Shown here piece by piece: positions 36,755-44,656 of a stretch of DNA of 64,000 bases. Below the pieces are notes generated by a model, which had not been told where the DNA came from, made no database searches, and worked only from the letters and a program-made list of their open reading frames with translations. Source of the stretch: Pseudomonas uvaldensis (GTDB lineage: Bacteria; Pseudomonadota; Gammaproteobacteria; Pseudomonadales; Pseudomonadaceae); NCBI RefSeq assembly GCF_021271205.1, contig NZ_JAIWKS010000002.1, positions 620,001 through 684,000 on the forward strand. Direction: 5' to 3'. The number at the start of each line of letters is the position of its first letter. Positions within the stretch are counted from its first letter, which is position 1. The translations under genes and the position numbers were made by a program.

Positions 36755-37048
36755 TCAGCCCTTGTTACCCAGTTCGCCGCTGTCGCGCTCTTGATGCCTG
36801 GCAATCAATTGCAGGTTGCGCAGGTAGACGATGAAACCGAAAGACTGGCCGACAATGAATACCGGGTCCTGACGGTAAATCGCGTACGCCAGCAGCAGTG
36901 CGCTGCCAACGATGCTCAAGTACCAGAACCCAACGGGAATCAGGCTGCGTTTCTTGTATTCGCTGTACAGCCACTGCAAGGCGAAACGCCCGGTGAACGC
37001 CAATTGCCCGCCGAAGCCGACCACCAGCCATAACGATTCTCTGCCCAT
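36755..37048 (-). CDS. lipid-A biosynthesis N-terminal (LAB_N) domain membrane protein
   Basis: A 97-residue protein from ATG 37048, one base after the GT2 stop. Three short membrane helices and LVVGFGGQLAFTGRFALQWL, SEYKKRSLIPVGFWYLSIVG and LAYAIYRQDPVFIVGQSFGF identify the LAB_N family, named after the N-terminus of some LpxB proteins. These small proteins commonly sit between dolichol-phosphate-type GT2 and ArnT-like genes; a role in lipid-carrier flipping or presentation is an inference. The next gene begins four bases after its stop. Confidence 0.88.
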   Translation of the reverse strand: MGRESLWLVVGFGGQLAFTGRFALQWLYSEYKKRSLIPVGFWYLSIVGSALLLAYAIYRQDPVFIVGQSFGFIVYLRNLQLIARHQERDSGELGNKG

Positions 37049-37049
37049 G

Positions 37050-37793
37050 TCAGACCTCGGTTTCCTGTGCGTTGACGTCAAGACGGGTGCGTTTGATCAA
37101 CCACCACACCCCGAACAGATCGAGAATGCCCACCAGCGCCCGGTCGAGGTTCCCATATTTGGATACCCCTGCCCCGCGCTCACGATGGTTCACCGGTTGG
37201 ACCAGCATCCGCCCGTTGTGGCGACGGATCAGCGCGGGAATGAAGCGATGCATGTGATCGAAGTACGGCAGACGCAGGAACGCCTCGCGCTCGATCAGTT
37301 TGATCCCGCAGCCGGTGTCAGGCGTCTGGTCTTTCAGCAGGCTGGCGCGCAGTTTGTTGGCCCATCGCGAGGCCCAACGTTTGCTCGCCGGGTCACGACG
37401 GTTGACCCGATGTCCCGCCACCAGCTTGACGCCACCAGGCTTGCCCTCGGAACCGCGCACCCGTTCGAGCATTTTCGGAAGATCCGCCGGATCGTTCTGG
37501 CCGTCGCCATCGAGGGTCGCCAACCAATGTCCGCGCGCCACTTCGGCGGCATGGAAAACCGATGTGCTTTGACCCAGGGAGCGGGCATGACTGAGCACCC
37601 GCAACTGGCGGTAACCATTGCCCTGCAGCGCGCGCAGTTCAGCGGCGGTGGCGTCGGTGCTGCCATCGTCGACCACGATGACTTCGAAGGCCTCGTCGGC
37701 CAGCGCCGTACGAACTTCCTCCAACAGTGGAACAAGGTTGCCTGCTTCGTTTTTGGCCGGAATCAGGACCGACACATAAGGGGTTTCGTGCAT
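37050..37793 (-). CDS. GT2 family glycosyltransferase, polyprenyl-phosphate sugar synthase type
   Basis: A 247-residue protein from ATG 37793; the longer frame overlaps the epimerase gene region. GT-A features: SVLIPAKNEAGNL, EVIVVDDGSTDATAAEL, and WLATLDGDGQNDPADLPKML with the DGDGQ metal motif, followed by TPDTGCGIKLIEREAF. It lacks the two C-terminal helices of ArnC. It should transfer a sugar from UDP to a polyprenyl phosphate at the cytoplasmic face. Given the adjacent UDP-glucuronate epimerase, the sugar may be galacturonic or glucuronic acid. Confidence 0.88.
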   Translation of the reverse strand: MHETPYVSVLIPAKNEAGNLVPLLEEVRTALADEAFEVIVVDDGSTDATAAELRALQGNGYRQLRVLSHARSLGQSTSVFHAAEVARGHWLATLDGDGQNDPADLPKMLERVRGSEGKPGGVKLVAGHRVNRRDPASKRWASRWANKLRASLLKDQTPDTGCGIKLIEREAFLRLPYFDHMHRFIPALIRRHNGRMLVQPVNHRERGAGVSKYGNLDRALVGILDLFGVWWLIKRTRLDVNAQETEV

Positions 37794-37816
37794 GACATTC
37801 CAGTAAGAATCGGAGG

Positions 37817-38788
37817 CTAGACGCCGTAATAACTGCGGTACCAATCGACAAATGACTGCACACCGACGGGCACCGCGACCTGCGGGCGAAACCCCACCCG
37901 CTCTTCCAGTTCGCGTGTGTCCGCCCAGGTGTCAACCACATCGCCCGATTGCAACGGCAGGAAATTTTTAATCGCACGCATGCCCAACGCCTCTTCGAGG
38001 CATTCGACAAATTGCAGAAGCTTCACCGGAGAACCGAAGCCGATGTTGTAGACCTTGTTCGGTACCCCGGCGCCATTGGTGGGCGGCAGCGGTATCAAGC
38101 GCACCAGCCCCTCGACGATGTCATCGATGTAGGTGAAATCGCGAGACATCGCGCCCTCGTTATAGAGATCAATGGCACGGCCACCAAGAATCGCCTCTGT
38201 GAACTTGAACGGGGCCATGTCAGGCCGCCCCCAAGGTCCATACACCGTGAAAAAACGCAGGCCGGTGGTGGGAATCCCATAAAGATGGGAATAAGCGTGG
38301 GCCATCAGCTCATTGGCGCGCTTGGTGGCGGCATAGAAGGAAACCGGTTGGTCGACGGAGTCAGTCGTCGCATACGGCATACGTTCATTCAACCCGTACA
38401 CGGAGCTGCTCGAAGCGAAAATCAGATGCTCAGGCCTGTGGGCGCGGCAGGCTTCCAGCACATTGAGAAACCCCACCAGATTGCTTTGCGCATAAATATC
38501 GGGGTTGTCGAGGGAATGGCGCACCCCGGCCTGGGCGGCCAGATGCACGACACAGTCGAAGGCGTCTTCGGCAAACAGATCCAGCAGCGCTTGTTTGTCG
38601 GCCACATCCAGTAATCGAAAACGAAAATGGTCATGGACAGCCAACTCCGACAGTCGGGCCTGTTTCAACTCAACGCTGTAGTAGCCGTTGAGGTTATCGA
38701 GGCCGATGACCTGATGACCGTCATGACACAGCCGCCTGGCCGTATGGAAACCAATGAAACCTGCCACGCCGGTGACCAGTATTTTCAT
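37817..38788 (-). CDS. UDP-glucuronate 4-epimerase-like NAD-dependent sugar epimerase
   Basis: A 323-residue extended SDR from ATG 38788 (AAGGA upstream). NAD motif TGVAGFIGFHTARRL, LDNLNGYYSVELKQARL typical of UDP-glucuronate epimerases, catalytic SSSSVYG and FYAATKRANELMAH (Y-x3-K), and RFFTVYGPWGRPDMA, again a UDP-GlcA epimerase hallmark. It would convert UDP-glucuronate to UDP-galacturonate. It is the first gene of a tight four-gene operon with GT2, LAB_N and GT39. Its substrate can come from ugd at 24.6 kb. Confidence 0.9.
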   Translation of the reverse strand: MKILVTGVAGFIGFHTARRLCHDGHQVIGLDNLNGYYSVELKQARLSELAVHDHFRFRLLDVADKQALLDLFAEDAFDCVVHLAAQAGVRHSLDNPDIYAQSNLVGFLNVLEACRAHRPEHLIFASSSSVYGLNERMPYATTDSVDQPVSFYAATKRANELMAHAYSHLYGIPTTGLRFFTVYGPWGRPDMAPFKFTEAILGGRAIDLYNEGAMSRDFTYIDDIVEGLVRLIPLPPTNGAGVPNKVYNIGFGSPVKLLQFVECLEEALGMRAIKNFLPLQSGDVVDTWADTRELEERVGFRPQVAVPVGVQSFVDWYRSYYGV

Positions 38789-38999
38789 AGGTCCGGTCCT
38801 TGTGGACCTTGACCAACAGCAGGATTGGAAACGGTTTTCAAACCGACATCGCCGCTACCTGAAACGGTCGCTCGCATACACTACTCTGCCTGATGATCTG
38901 GCTTTTCCAGCGCCTGCAGAGGCTTATATCAAACAAAAATGACGGTTTTATGAGGGAAAAGAGACAAGGGGGACGGATGAAAAAAGCGCGGCGAGCGGG

Positions 39000-40016
39000 T
39001 CAATCAGGTTCGTTGAGAATCAGGCTCCGATAATGTCCCGGATTGGAGCCCGACCACTTGCGAAAGGCCTTGTAGAACGAGCTTGCATCGGCGAACCCGA
39101 GTCGCGAGGCAATTTCGACGAAACTGACGGCAGGCTCGGCCAGCCAGGCAATCGCCAGTTCCTTGCGCACACTGTCCTTGAGCCCCTGGTACGTCTGCCC
39201 CTCGTCCGCCAGGCGTCGGCGCAGGGTCGAAGCGGAAACGCACAGCTGCTGGGCCAGGGCCTCGGTCTCCGGCCATTGTTGGGCGGGCAGTTGCCGCAGA
39301 TCGTGGCGGATGCGGCTGGCCAGGCTTTGCGGGTTGCGGTATTTGACCAGGATATTGGCCGGGGCCTGGGCGAGGAAACGCTTGAGTTCATCGGCGTTGC
39401 GCCGGATGGGAAGGTCCAGGCAATCGGCCGCGAGGATCATTCGCGTACGGGGCCGGCCAAAGCGCAGGTTCTGGGAAAACATCACCCGGTAGTCGTCACA
39501 AAAATCCGGTTCGCTACAGCGCAACTCGATAGACAGAATAGGAATGCGCCGTCCGGCCAACCAGCAGGCCACCCCATGGACGATCATCCAATAGGTGAAA
39601 TACGTGAAAGCCCGACGGGGTTCCCGGTTGTCTTCCAGCAGAACGATTTCCGCCAGGCTCTGCTGGCGGACCCACTGCGCCGGCAAGTGTTCGAGCATCA
39701 ACGACAGAAAACCCAGCCCTACCGTCAATCCGGCCGCCAGCGTCGGCTGGGCCATGGCGCACTGGCAGAAAAACGCCAGGCTTCCGGACTTGAGCTTGCG
39801 CGGGTCCATGCCAAAAAACTCGTCGTCGGTGCGTCGGGCCAGCGAACGCCAGAGCCGTGCGTAGGCATGGGCCGGGACACGCGCCTGGGGATCGGCGAGC
39901 AGCGCCGGAGCGATGCCGACCTTGCTCAAGACCTCATCCGTCGCCGGACCGGGGGCGCAGCTCTGCAGCAGCGCTTCGCGCACCAACTGGACAGAGATGG
40001 TGTCTTTCTCGGACAT
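39000..40016 (-). CDS. AraC family regulator with arabinose-binding-like N-terminal domain (OruR type)
   Basis: A 338-residue protein. ATG 40016 is used; a GTG at 40031 overlapping the pssA stop is an alternative that would couple the genes. The N-terminal about 220 residues resemble the Arabinose_bd domain (VPAHAYARLWRSLARRTDDE, GLGFLSLMLEHL). The C-terminal about 100 residues hold the AraC HTH pair: LAQQLCVSASTLRRRLADEG, then FVEIASRLGFADASSFYKAF and RKWSGSNPGHYR. The target is unknown. No terminator was assigned in the 211-bp gap 38789-38999, which lies before the epimerase operon. Confidence 0.88.
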   Translation of the reverse strand: MSEKDTISVQLVREALLQSCAPGPATDEVLSKVGIAPALLADPQARVPAHAYARLWRSLARRTDDEFFGMDPRKLKSGSLAFFCQCAMAQPTLAAGLTVGLGFLSLMLEHLPAQWVRQQSLAEIVLLEDNREPRRAFTYFTYWMIVHGVACWLAGRRIPILSIELRCSEPDFCDDYRVMFSQNLRFGRPRTRMILAADCLDLPIRRNADELKRFLAQAPANILVKYRNPQSLASRIRHDLRQLPAQQWPETEALAQQLCVSASTLRRRLADEGQTYQGLKDSVRKELAIAWLAEPAVSFVEIASRLGFADASSFYKAFRKWSGSNPGHYRSLILNEPD

Positions 40017-40027
40017 GGCGCCAGTAT

Positions 40028-41371
40028 TCACAGGATCCGGTAAAGCAGCCGTTCTATCCGTACCCGGCTGACCCGTTTCAGGAACTTGGCCACAGCTGCC
40101 GGGTAGTCCGGCAGGGTTTCCAGGTCCAGGTAGCGTTCTATCCGATGGGTGTGTCGGTAGATCTGCTCAAGCTCGGCCCGGCGTGGCGCCAGCAACTCAC
40201 CCTTGGGATCGTCCAGCAGCAAGGCGTTTTCCAGGTCGAGACGAAAGGCACGCGGGTTGAGGTTGTTGCCGGTCAGCAAGGTGTAGCGCTCGTCGACCCA
40301 CATGCCCTTGAGGTGATAGCTGTTGTCGCCGTCACGCCACAGGTGCAGGTTCAACTGGCCGCTGTCGATGTAGCGCTGATGCCGCTTGGCGAAGCGCCGC
40401 AAGCTGATTTCGTAGAGATATGGCAGCGCCGCGATGATCTTGAACGGCTCGCTCGGTGGGATGAAAAAGTCGTTGGCGGTCTTGTCGCCCACGATGATGT
40501 CGATTTTCACCCCGCGCGCCAGGGCACGGTTGAGCTCGCGGGTCACGGCCAGCGGCAGGTTGAAATACGGGGTGCAGATCGTCAGTTGCTGGCGACTGCT
40601 GGCGATCAATTCAATGATGACACGGCTCAACGGGTTGTTCTTGCCGACGCCCAGCAGCGGGCTCACCGATAACCCACTCTTGTCGAGGCTACCGGCCGTG
40701 GTGTCATAGGCCGCGTACTTGAGGCGGCTGCGCAAGTCGCCGATGTCCTTGCGCAAGCTGCGGGTGCTGGGCGGGTTCGGCAGGTCCAGGCGATGGACAG
40801 CCTTGGAGGCCACCAGGCCATGCTCCACCAGATGATGCATGGAGTCGGCCAACGCAGCGTTCTGCAGCAAGTGATAGCGGTCGTAGCGGTATTTCTCGAA
40901 CTTGTGCAGATAGACGTTATTGAGGCTGGCGCCGCTATAGAGCACACAGTCGTCGATCACGAAGCCTTTCAAATGCAACACGCCGAACAGCTCGCGGGTT
41001 TGCACCGGTACGCCGTAGATCGGCACTTCGCTGGCGTGCAGACGCGTCTGCTCCTGGTACCACGCCGAGTTGCCCGGCTGTTTCTTGGCACCAATCAGCC
41101 CACGCTGGGCCCGCAACCAGTCCACCACCACGACCACGTCCAGTTCCGGTCGAGCGGCTTTGGCAGCATGCAAGGCATCGAGGATTTCCTGGCCCGCCTC
41201 GTCCTGTTGCAAGTACAGGGCGACGATGTAGATACGCTGCGTGGCCTGGGCGATTTTCTCCAGCAGGCAACGGCGGAACTCGGCGGCGCCATCGAGGATG
41301 GTCACGGCATCGGCGGTCAGTGCGAAGCTGCGCAATTTTGGCAGCAGGGTGCGTTTGAAGAGCGACGGCAT
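40028..41371 (-). CDS. pssA: CDP-diacylglycerol-serine O-phosphatidyltransferase
   Basis: A 447-residue protein from ATG 41371, matching the about 451-residue E. coli PssA. Two HKD-type phospholipase D motifs are seen: HLKGFVIDDCVLYSGASLNN and HLKGMWVDERYTLLTGNNLN. It makes phosphatidylserine, the precursor of phosphatidylethanolamine, at the inner face of the membrane. It is soluble or ribosome-associated, with no membrane helix. The downstream AraC regulator starts next to its stop and may be co-transcribed. Confidence 0.95.
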   Translation of the reverse strand: MPSLFKRTLLPKLRSFALTADAVTILDGAAEFRRCLLEKIAQATQRIYIVALYLQQDEAGQEILDALHAAKAARPELDVVVVVDWLRAQRGLIGAKKQPGNSAWYQEQTRLHASEVPIYGVPVQTRELFGVLHLKGFVIDDCVLYSGASLNNVYLHKFEKYRYDRYHLLQNAALADSMHHLVEHGLVASKAVHRLDLPNPPSTRSLRKDIGDLRSRLKYAAYDTTAGSLDKSGLSVSPLLGVGKNNPLSRVIIELIASSRQQLTICTPYFNLPLAVTRELNRALARGVKIDIIVGDKTANDFFIPPSEPFKIIAALPYLYEISLRRFAKRHQRYIDSGQLNLHLWRDGDNSYHLKGMWVDERYTLLTGNNLNPRAFRLDLENALLLDDPKGELLAPRRAELEQIYRHTHRIERYLDLETLPDYPAAVAKFLKRVSRVRIERLLYRIL

Positions 41372-41473
41372 TAAGACTCGCAAAAGGTCGGTCCGAAGAG
41401 CCGATGAGCTTACACCATGATGAGCGGGTTTTGGAGCCACCGTCGGCAAACAGAGTGCCCACAAAAATAAAAC

Positions 41474-41509
41474 TTGACCAAGGAGAACGATCGTTCTACT
41501 GTTTCGCCA
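41474..41509 (+). promoter_or_regulatory. sigma-70 promoter with embedded 14-bp TetR operator
   Basis: TTGACC (41474-41479), a 17-bp spacer and TACTGT (41497-41502) form a near-consensus promoter. The perfect palindrome AGAACGATCGTTCT (41484-41497) fills the spacer and overlaps the -10, an ideal autorepression site. The predicted start point coincides with the TetR ATG (41509), and no ribosome site is present before it, so the mRNA is probably leaderless. Confidence 0.75.
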
Positions 41510-42096
41510 TGAACGAAATCATCAGTAATGAAACACGAGACATCATCCTCGATGTCGCCGAAAAGTTGATCTATAAAAGTGGCATCGCCGCCACTGGCAT
41601 GGACCTTCTGGTCAAGACCGCCGGCGTCTCCAGGAAGAGCATCTATCGCTATTTCGCCAACAAGGACGACCTGATCGTGGCCGCCCTCAAGCGACGGGAC
41701 GAGCGTTGGATGCGCTGGTTCAGCACGGAAGTCGACAAGGCCCCGAACCCGAGGGCACGGCTGTTGAACCTGTTCACCGTGCTCAGGGGCTGGTTTGACA
41801 GTGAAGGTTTTCGTGGCTGCGCATTTATCAACACCAGCGGCGAGACCGGCGACCCGAGCGATCCGGTACGCCAAGTGGCCAAGTTGCACAAACAGAAGTT
41901 ACTCGACTATGTCACCCGACTTTGTGTCGAACAAGGCGCAGAAGATCCGGATGCCCTGGCCCGACAATTACTGATCTTGATCGACGGCGCTATTACTGTC
42001 GCGCTGGTGATGGGTGACCCCCGTGCCGCCGATAACGCCCGGGCCATGGTAGACACGTTGTTGATCGAAAAGAAGTCTGAAAACGCACCCCGTTGA
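41509..42096 (+). CDS. TetR family transcriptional repressor
   Basis: A 195-residue protein. The N-terminal HTH is [20 protein letters not shown] then [20 protein letters not shown], a standard TetR domain. The C-terminal ligand domain contains [19 protein letters not shown], seen in regulators of stress or detoxification genes. A 14-bp palindrome in its own promoter indicates autorepression. The DUF1348 gene starts 41 bp downstream and is likely controlled together. Confidence 0.92.
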   Translation: MNEIISNETRDIILDVAEKLIYKSGIAATGMDLLVKTAGVSRKSIYRYFANKDDLIVAALKRRDERWMRWFSTEVDKAPNPRARLLNLFTVLRGWFDSEGFRGCAFINTSGETGDPSDPVRQVAKLHKQKLLDYVTRLCVEQGAEDPDALARQLLILIDGAITVALVMGDPRAADNARAMVDTLLIEKKSENAPR

Positions 42097-42137
42097 ACCG
42101 CTGTAAAACTCAATTCAACACCCACTGGAGATTAGCC

Positions 42138-42617
42138 ATGTCGTCCACCGCCGAAGTACGCCCACCGTTGCCGCCTTTCACCCGTGAGTCAGCCATCGAG
42201 AAAGTCCGCCTGGCCGAAGACGGCTGGAACTCCCGCGATCCACAGCGGGTGTCCCTGGCCTATACCCTCGACACCCAATGGCGCAACCGCGCCGAGTTCG
42301 TTCATGGCCGGGAGGAAGCCAAGGCGTTCCTGACGCGCAAATGGGCCAAGGAGTTGGACTATCGCCTGATCAAGGAACTCTGGGCCTTCACCGACAACCG
42401 CATCGCCGTGCGCTACGCCTACGAATGGCACGACGACTCGGGCAACTGGTTCCGCTCCTACGGCAATGAGAACTGGGAATTCGACGAGAACGGCCTGATG
42501 CGCAACCGCTATGCCTGCATCAACGACCTGCCGATCCAGGCCAGCGAGCGCAAATTCCATTGGCCCCTGGGCCGCCGCCCGGATGATCATCCTGGATTGT
42601 CCGAGCTTGGGCTGTAG
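42138..42617 (+). CDS. DUF1348 family NTF2-like protein
   Basis: A 159-residue protein with GGAG before ATG 42138. Strongly conserved family stretches: [17 protein letters not shown] [79 protein letters not shown], and the C-terminal [13 protein letters not shown]. The length matches the family. The fold is SnoaL/NTF2-like; biochemistry is not established. It is co-transcribed with the TetR gene and therefore probably induced by that repressor's ligand. Confidence 0.92.
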   Translation: MSSTAEVRPPLPPFTRESAIEKVRLAEDGWNSRDPQRVSLAYTLDTQWRNRAEFVHGREEAKAFLTRKWAKELDYRLIKELWAFTDNRIAVRYAYEWHDDSGNWFRSYGNENWEFDENGLMRNRYACINDLPIQASERKFHWPLGRRPDDHPGLSELGL

Positions 42618-42632
42618 CCCCCATTCAAATCT

Positions 42633-42724
42633 GTGGGAGTTCTGCTTGCTCGCGATGAGGCCAGCCCGTCCAACATCGGCGGCATAGAAAGACCGCTATC
42701 GCGGGCAAGCCTTGTTCCCACAGG
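42633..42724. repeat. REPIN between DUF1348 gene and M42 peptidase gene
   Basis: A forward REP at 42633-42660 (GTGGGAGTTCTGCTTGCTCG type) and a reverse REP at 42694-42724 (ATCGCGGGCAAGCCTTGTTC type). Small changes from consensus are present in both arms. It lies between convergent gene ends. Confidence 0.88.
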
Positions 42725-42755
42725 CGCCATGTTCCTGTCAGATGTGCCGCGAACC

Positions 42756-43817
42756 TCAATGACTGATCAGGAACTCCAGCAGCGTAGCCGCGCAAGCCTC
42801 GATGCTGCCCTCCAGGATCAGTTCATACCCATGGGTATTCTCGGTGGGAATCGCGATGCAACCGCCCAGCGCCGAGATCCCGCCGCCCATGACCGCACTG
42901 GCGTCACTGGCAAAATCCACCAATAACGCAAATTGCGGGCTCAATCCGCAGCGTTCGCCGGCACGGTACAGTCGGTCGGCGATCTCACGGCTGTAGCAGC
43001 CGTTCTGGTCCCCCGTGCTGATGATCGGATCGACGCTCAGTCGAGTCCCGTACTCTTGCGCCACCGGCCCGACCTCCACGGCCACGGTCACTTCCCCCGG
43101 CAGATGACTGGCGGCGTACAGAGCCCCGGCGTTGGACTCTTCCTCTTGGGTGGTAAAGACAAAATACACTTCGCCGGCCAGCGCTTCACGGCGTCCCGCC
43201 AGCAACGCAGCCGCCTGGAGCGTGGCGGCCATGGGTGCGCGGTCATCGAGGAAGTGCGCGGCAATGGCATCTCCCACACGAAACGGCCGGCGCCAATGCT
43301 GGCTCAACACCACCCGCGTACCGGGACGCACGCCATGCTCGCGCAATTGCTCGGGCGAACACCGGGTGATGACATGCACATCCCCCCAATGCACATTCCC
43401 GGACAGGACATCCGCGCCCTGGTGAGTTTCACCCGTGCTGTGCATGGAGCCGAACGACAATACGCCAGGAATGAAGTCCCGGTCGCCCAGGATGTCCACT
43501 GGGCAGACGCCGAAGTTGACCGGATTGGCGCCCCCCAACGCCACCACCCGCAACGTGCCATCCGGTTCGATGCGTTTGACCAGCATGGCGATTTCATCCA
43601 GATGAGCCATGATTCTGACGGGCGTCCGGGTTTCGCTTGCCTTGGCGGTCCCGTTGATCAAGCCGATCACATTGCCGGCCGGATCGACCCAGGTCTTGTC
43701 GCAATGGGGCTTGAGTGCCTGCAGGCAAATGGCTCGTACTTCATGTTCCTGCCCGCCCGGACCGCGGGCCATCAACAACGTTTCCAGCAAAGATAATGTA
43801 GACAGGTTCGTTTGCAT
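42756..43817 (-). CDS. M42 family metallopeptidase (glutamyl/aminopeptidase-like)
   Basis: A 353-residue protein. ATG 43817 follows AAGGAG; the upstream extension is not protein-like. M42/M28 metal ligands and motifs are visible: RIMAHLDEIAMLVKRI (His-x-Asp), HQGADVLSGNVHWGDVHV, DDRAPMAATLQAAALL (bridging Asp), FVFTTQEEESNAGALYAA (catalytic Glu-Glu), EVGPV and PTENTHGYEL (His). It is a cytosolic, usually dodecameric aminopeptidase acting on small peptides. The 259 bp between it and the divergent gene at 44077 contain no recognised feature. Confidence 0.92.
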   Translation of the reverse strand: MQTNLSTLSLLETLLMARGPGGQEHEVRAICLQALKPHCDKTWVDPAGNVIGLINGTAKASETRTPVRIMAHLDEIAMLVKRIEPDGTLRVVALGGANPVNFGVCPVDILGDRDFIPGVLSFGSMHSTGETHQGADVLSGNVHWGDVHVITRCSPEQLREHGVRPGTRVVLSQHWRRPFRVGDAIAAHFLDDRAPMAATLQAAALLAGRREALAGEVYFVFTTQEEESNAGALYAASHLPGEVTVAVEVGPVAQEYGTRLSVDPIISTGDQNGCYSREIADRLYRAGERCGLSPQFALLVDFASDASAVMGGGISALGGCIAIPTENTHGYELILEGSIEACAATLLEFLISH

Positions 43818-44076
43818 CGACGGGAATCTCCTTGTGCTTGCCACGAGGCCCGTCGCCGTGCCGATGCCGGAGCGAACCGCAACGTGCCTGTCCTTCTTGA
43901 GGCCTCCAGCGGTTGAATAATTTGATCGGATCGAGGAAAACCGGACGAGCGGGCCACGCCGGCTAGCGGACAAGTGGCCTCGTGGGAGGGGTTGACCACA
44001 GTAGCGCCAGGCATCACATTGCCTGGGCCGCCCATGGCTTGGGCGGTTTCGTTATGTCGTCGATCTTGTGGAGCCC

Positions 44077-44478
44077 ATGACCGCGTCGATCCCGATCCGC
44101 CCCCCCTGCCCGCCCGGCGTCTGCGATTGCGGGCGCGATGCGTTGCTGGATACCCCCGGCGGCGATTTGCGTATTCTTTGCTTGAACCGCCAGGAAGAAA
44201 AACGCCTGCTCGAACGCCTGGAAAACATCCAGGACCTGGCCGAACTGGAGCGGCTTCAACAGCGTCTTTACGAGAATCTCGGGGTGCGCCTGACCATCGA
44301 ACCCGGCTACAACGAAGTGCGGACCATGCGCGGCATCGCCATCGAGTTCCAGCCGCAACCCGGCCTGTGCCGCAAGATCCGCCAGTCGATCCCGGCCGCC
44401 ATTCGCCGTGGCCTGGAAAAACGCCCGGAAATCGCCTGGCGATTGCTGGACGCCCACGATCTGTTCCGCGATGCCTGA
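44077..44478 (+). CDS. conserved hypothetical protein with Cys-x-Cys motif
   Basis: A 133-residue protein. ATG 44077 is preferred (TGGAG upstream); a GTG at 44068 is also in frame. The N-terminus has PPCPPGVCDCGRDALL with three cysteines, then LRILCLNRQEEKRLLERLEN and a helical middle. A C-terminal basic region is RKIRQSIPAAIRRGLEKRPE. The cysteine cluster could bind metal. No family name is certain, and there is no signal peptide. A MITE is inserted right after its stop (TGA 44476-44478). Confidence 0.75.
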   Translation: MTASIPIRPPCPPGVCDCGRDALLDTPGGDLRILCLNRQEEKRLLERLENIQDLAELERLQQRLYENLGVRLTIEPGYNEVRTMRGIAIEFQPQPGLCRKIRQSIPAAIRRGLEKRPEIAWRLLDAHDLFRDA

Positions 44479-44480
44479 CC

Positions 44481-44626
44481 CTAGGCTCTGTATGAAAAGT
44501 CTTGAGACGAAGGTCAGGCAAGGCGAAAACAGCCGAGCAAGCGCAGTGTACTGGAGTACATGAGCATTGCGAGGCTGTTTTCAACGCAGCATGAACGAGT
44601 ATCAAGGCTTTTCGTACAGAGCCTAG
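44481..44626. mobile_element. 138-bp MITE with terminal inverted repeats and CTAG target duplications
   Basis: CTAG occurs at 44481-44484 and 44623-44626. Between them the ends GCTCTGTATGAAAAGTCTTG and (reverse complement) GCTCTGTACGAAAAGCCTTG match at 18 of 20 bases. The interior holds a second palindrome, GAAAACAGCC / GGCTGTTTTC, around GTACTCCAGTAC, so the whole element can fold into one hairpin. It has no coding capacity. Four-base CTAG duplications are characteristic of IS5-group transposition, suggesting trans-mobilisation. It sits between two genes whose 3' ends face it and may act as a terminator. Confidence 0.85.
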
Positions 44627-44656
44627 GCGTGCTCCATCCCTGGAGCCGTACGACGC

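Noticed and set aside
38789..38999. possible short gene starting ATGAAAAAAGCG near 38977
   Set aside because: It runs only a few codons into the AraC 3' end and shows no family features.
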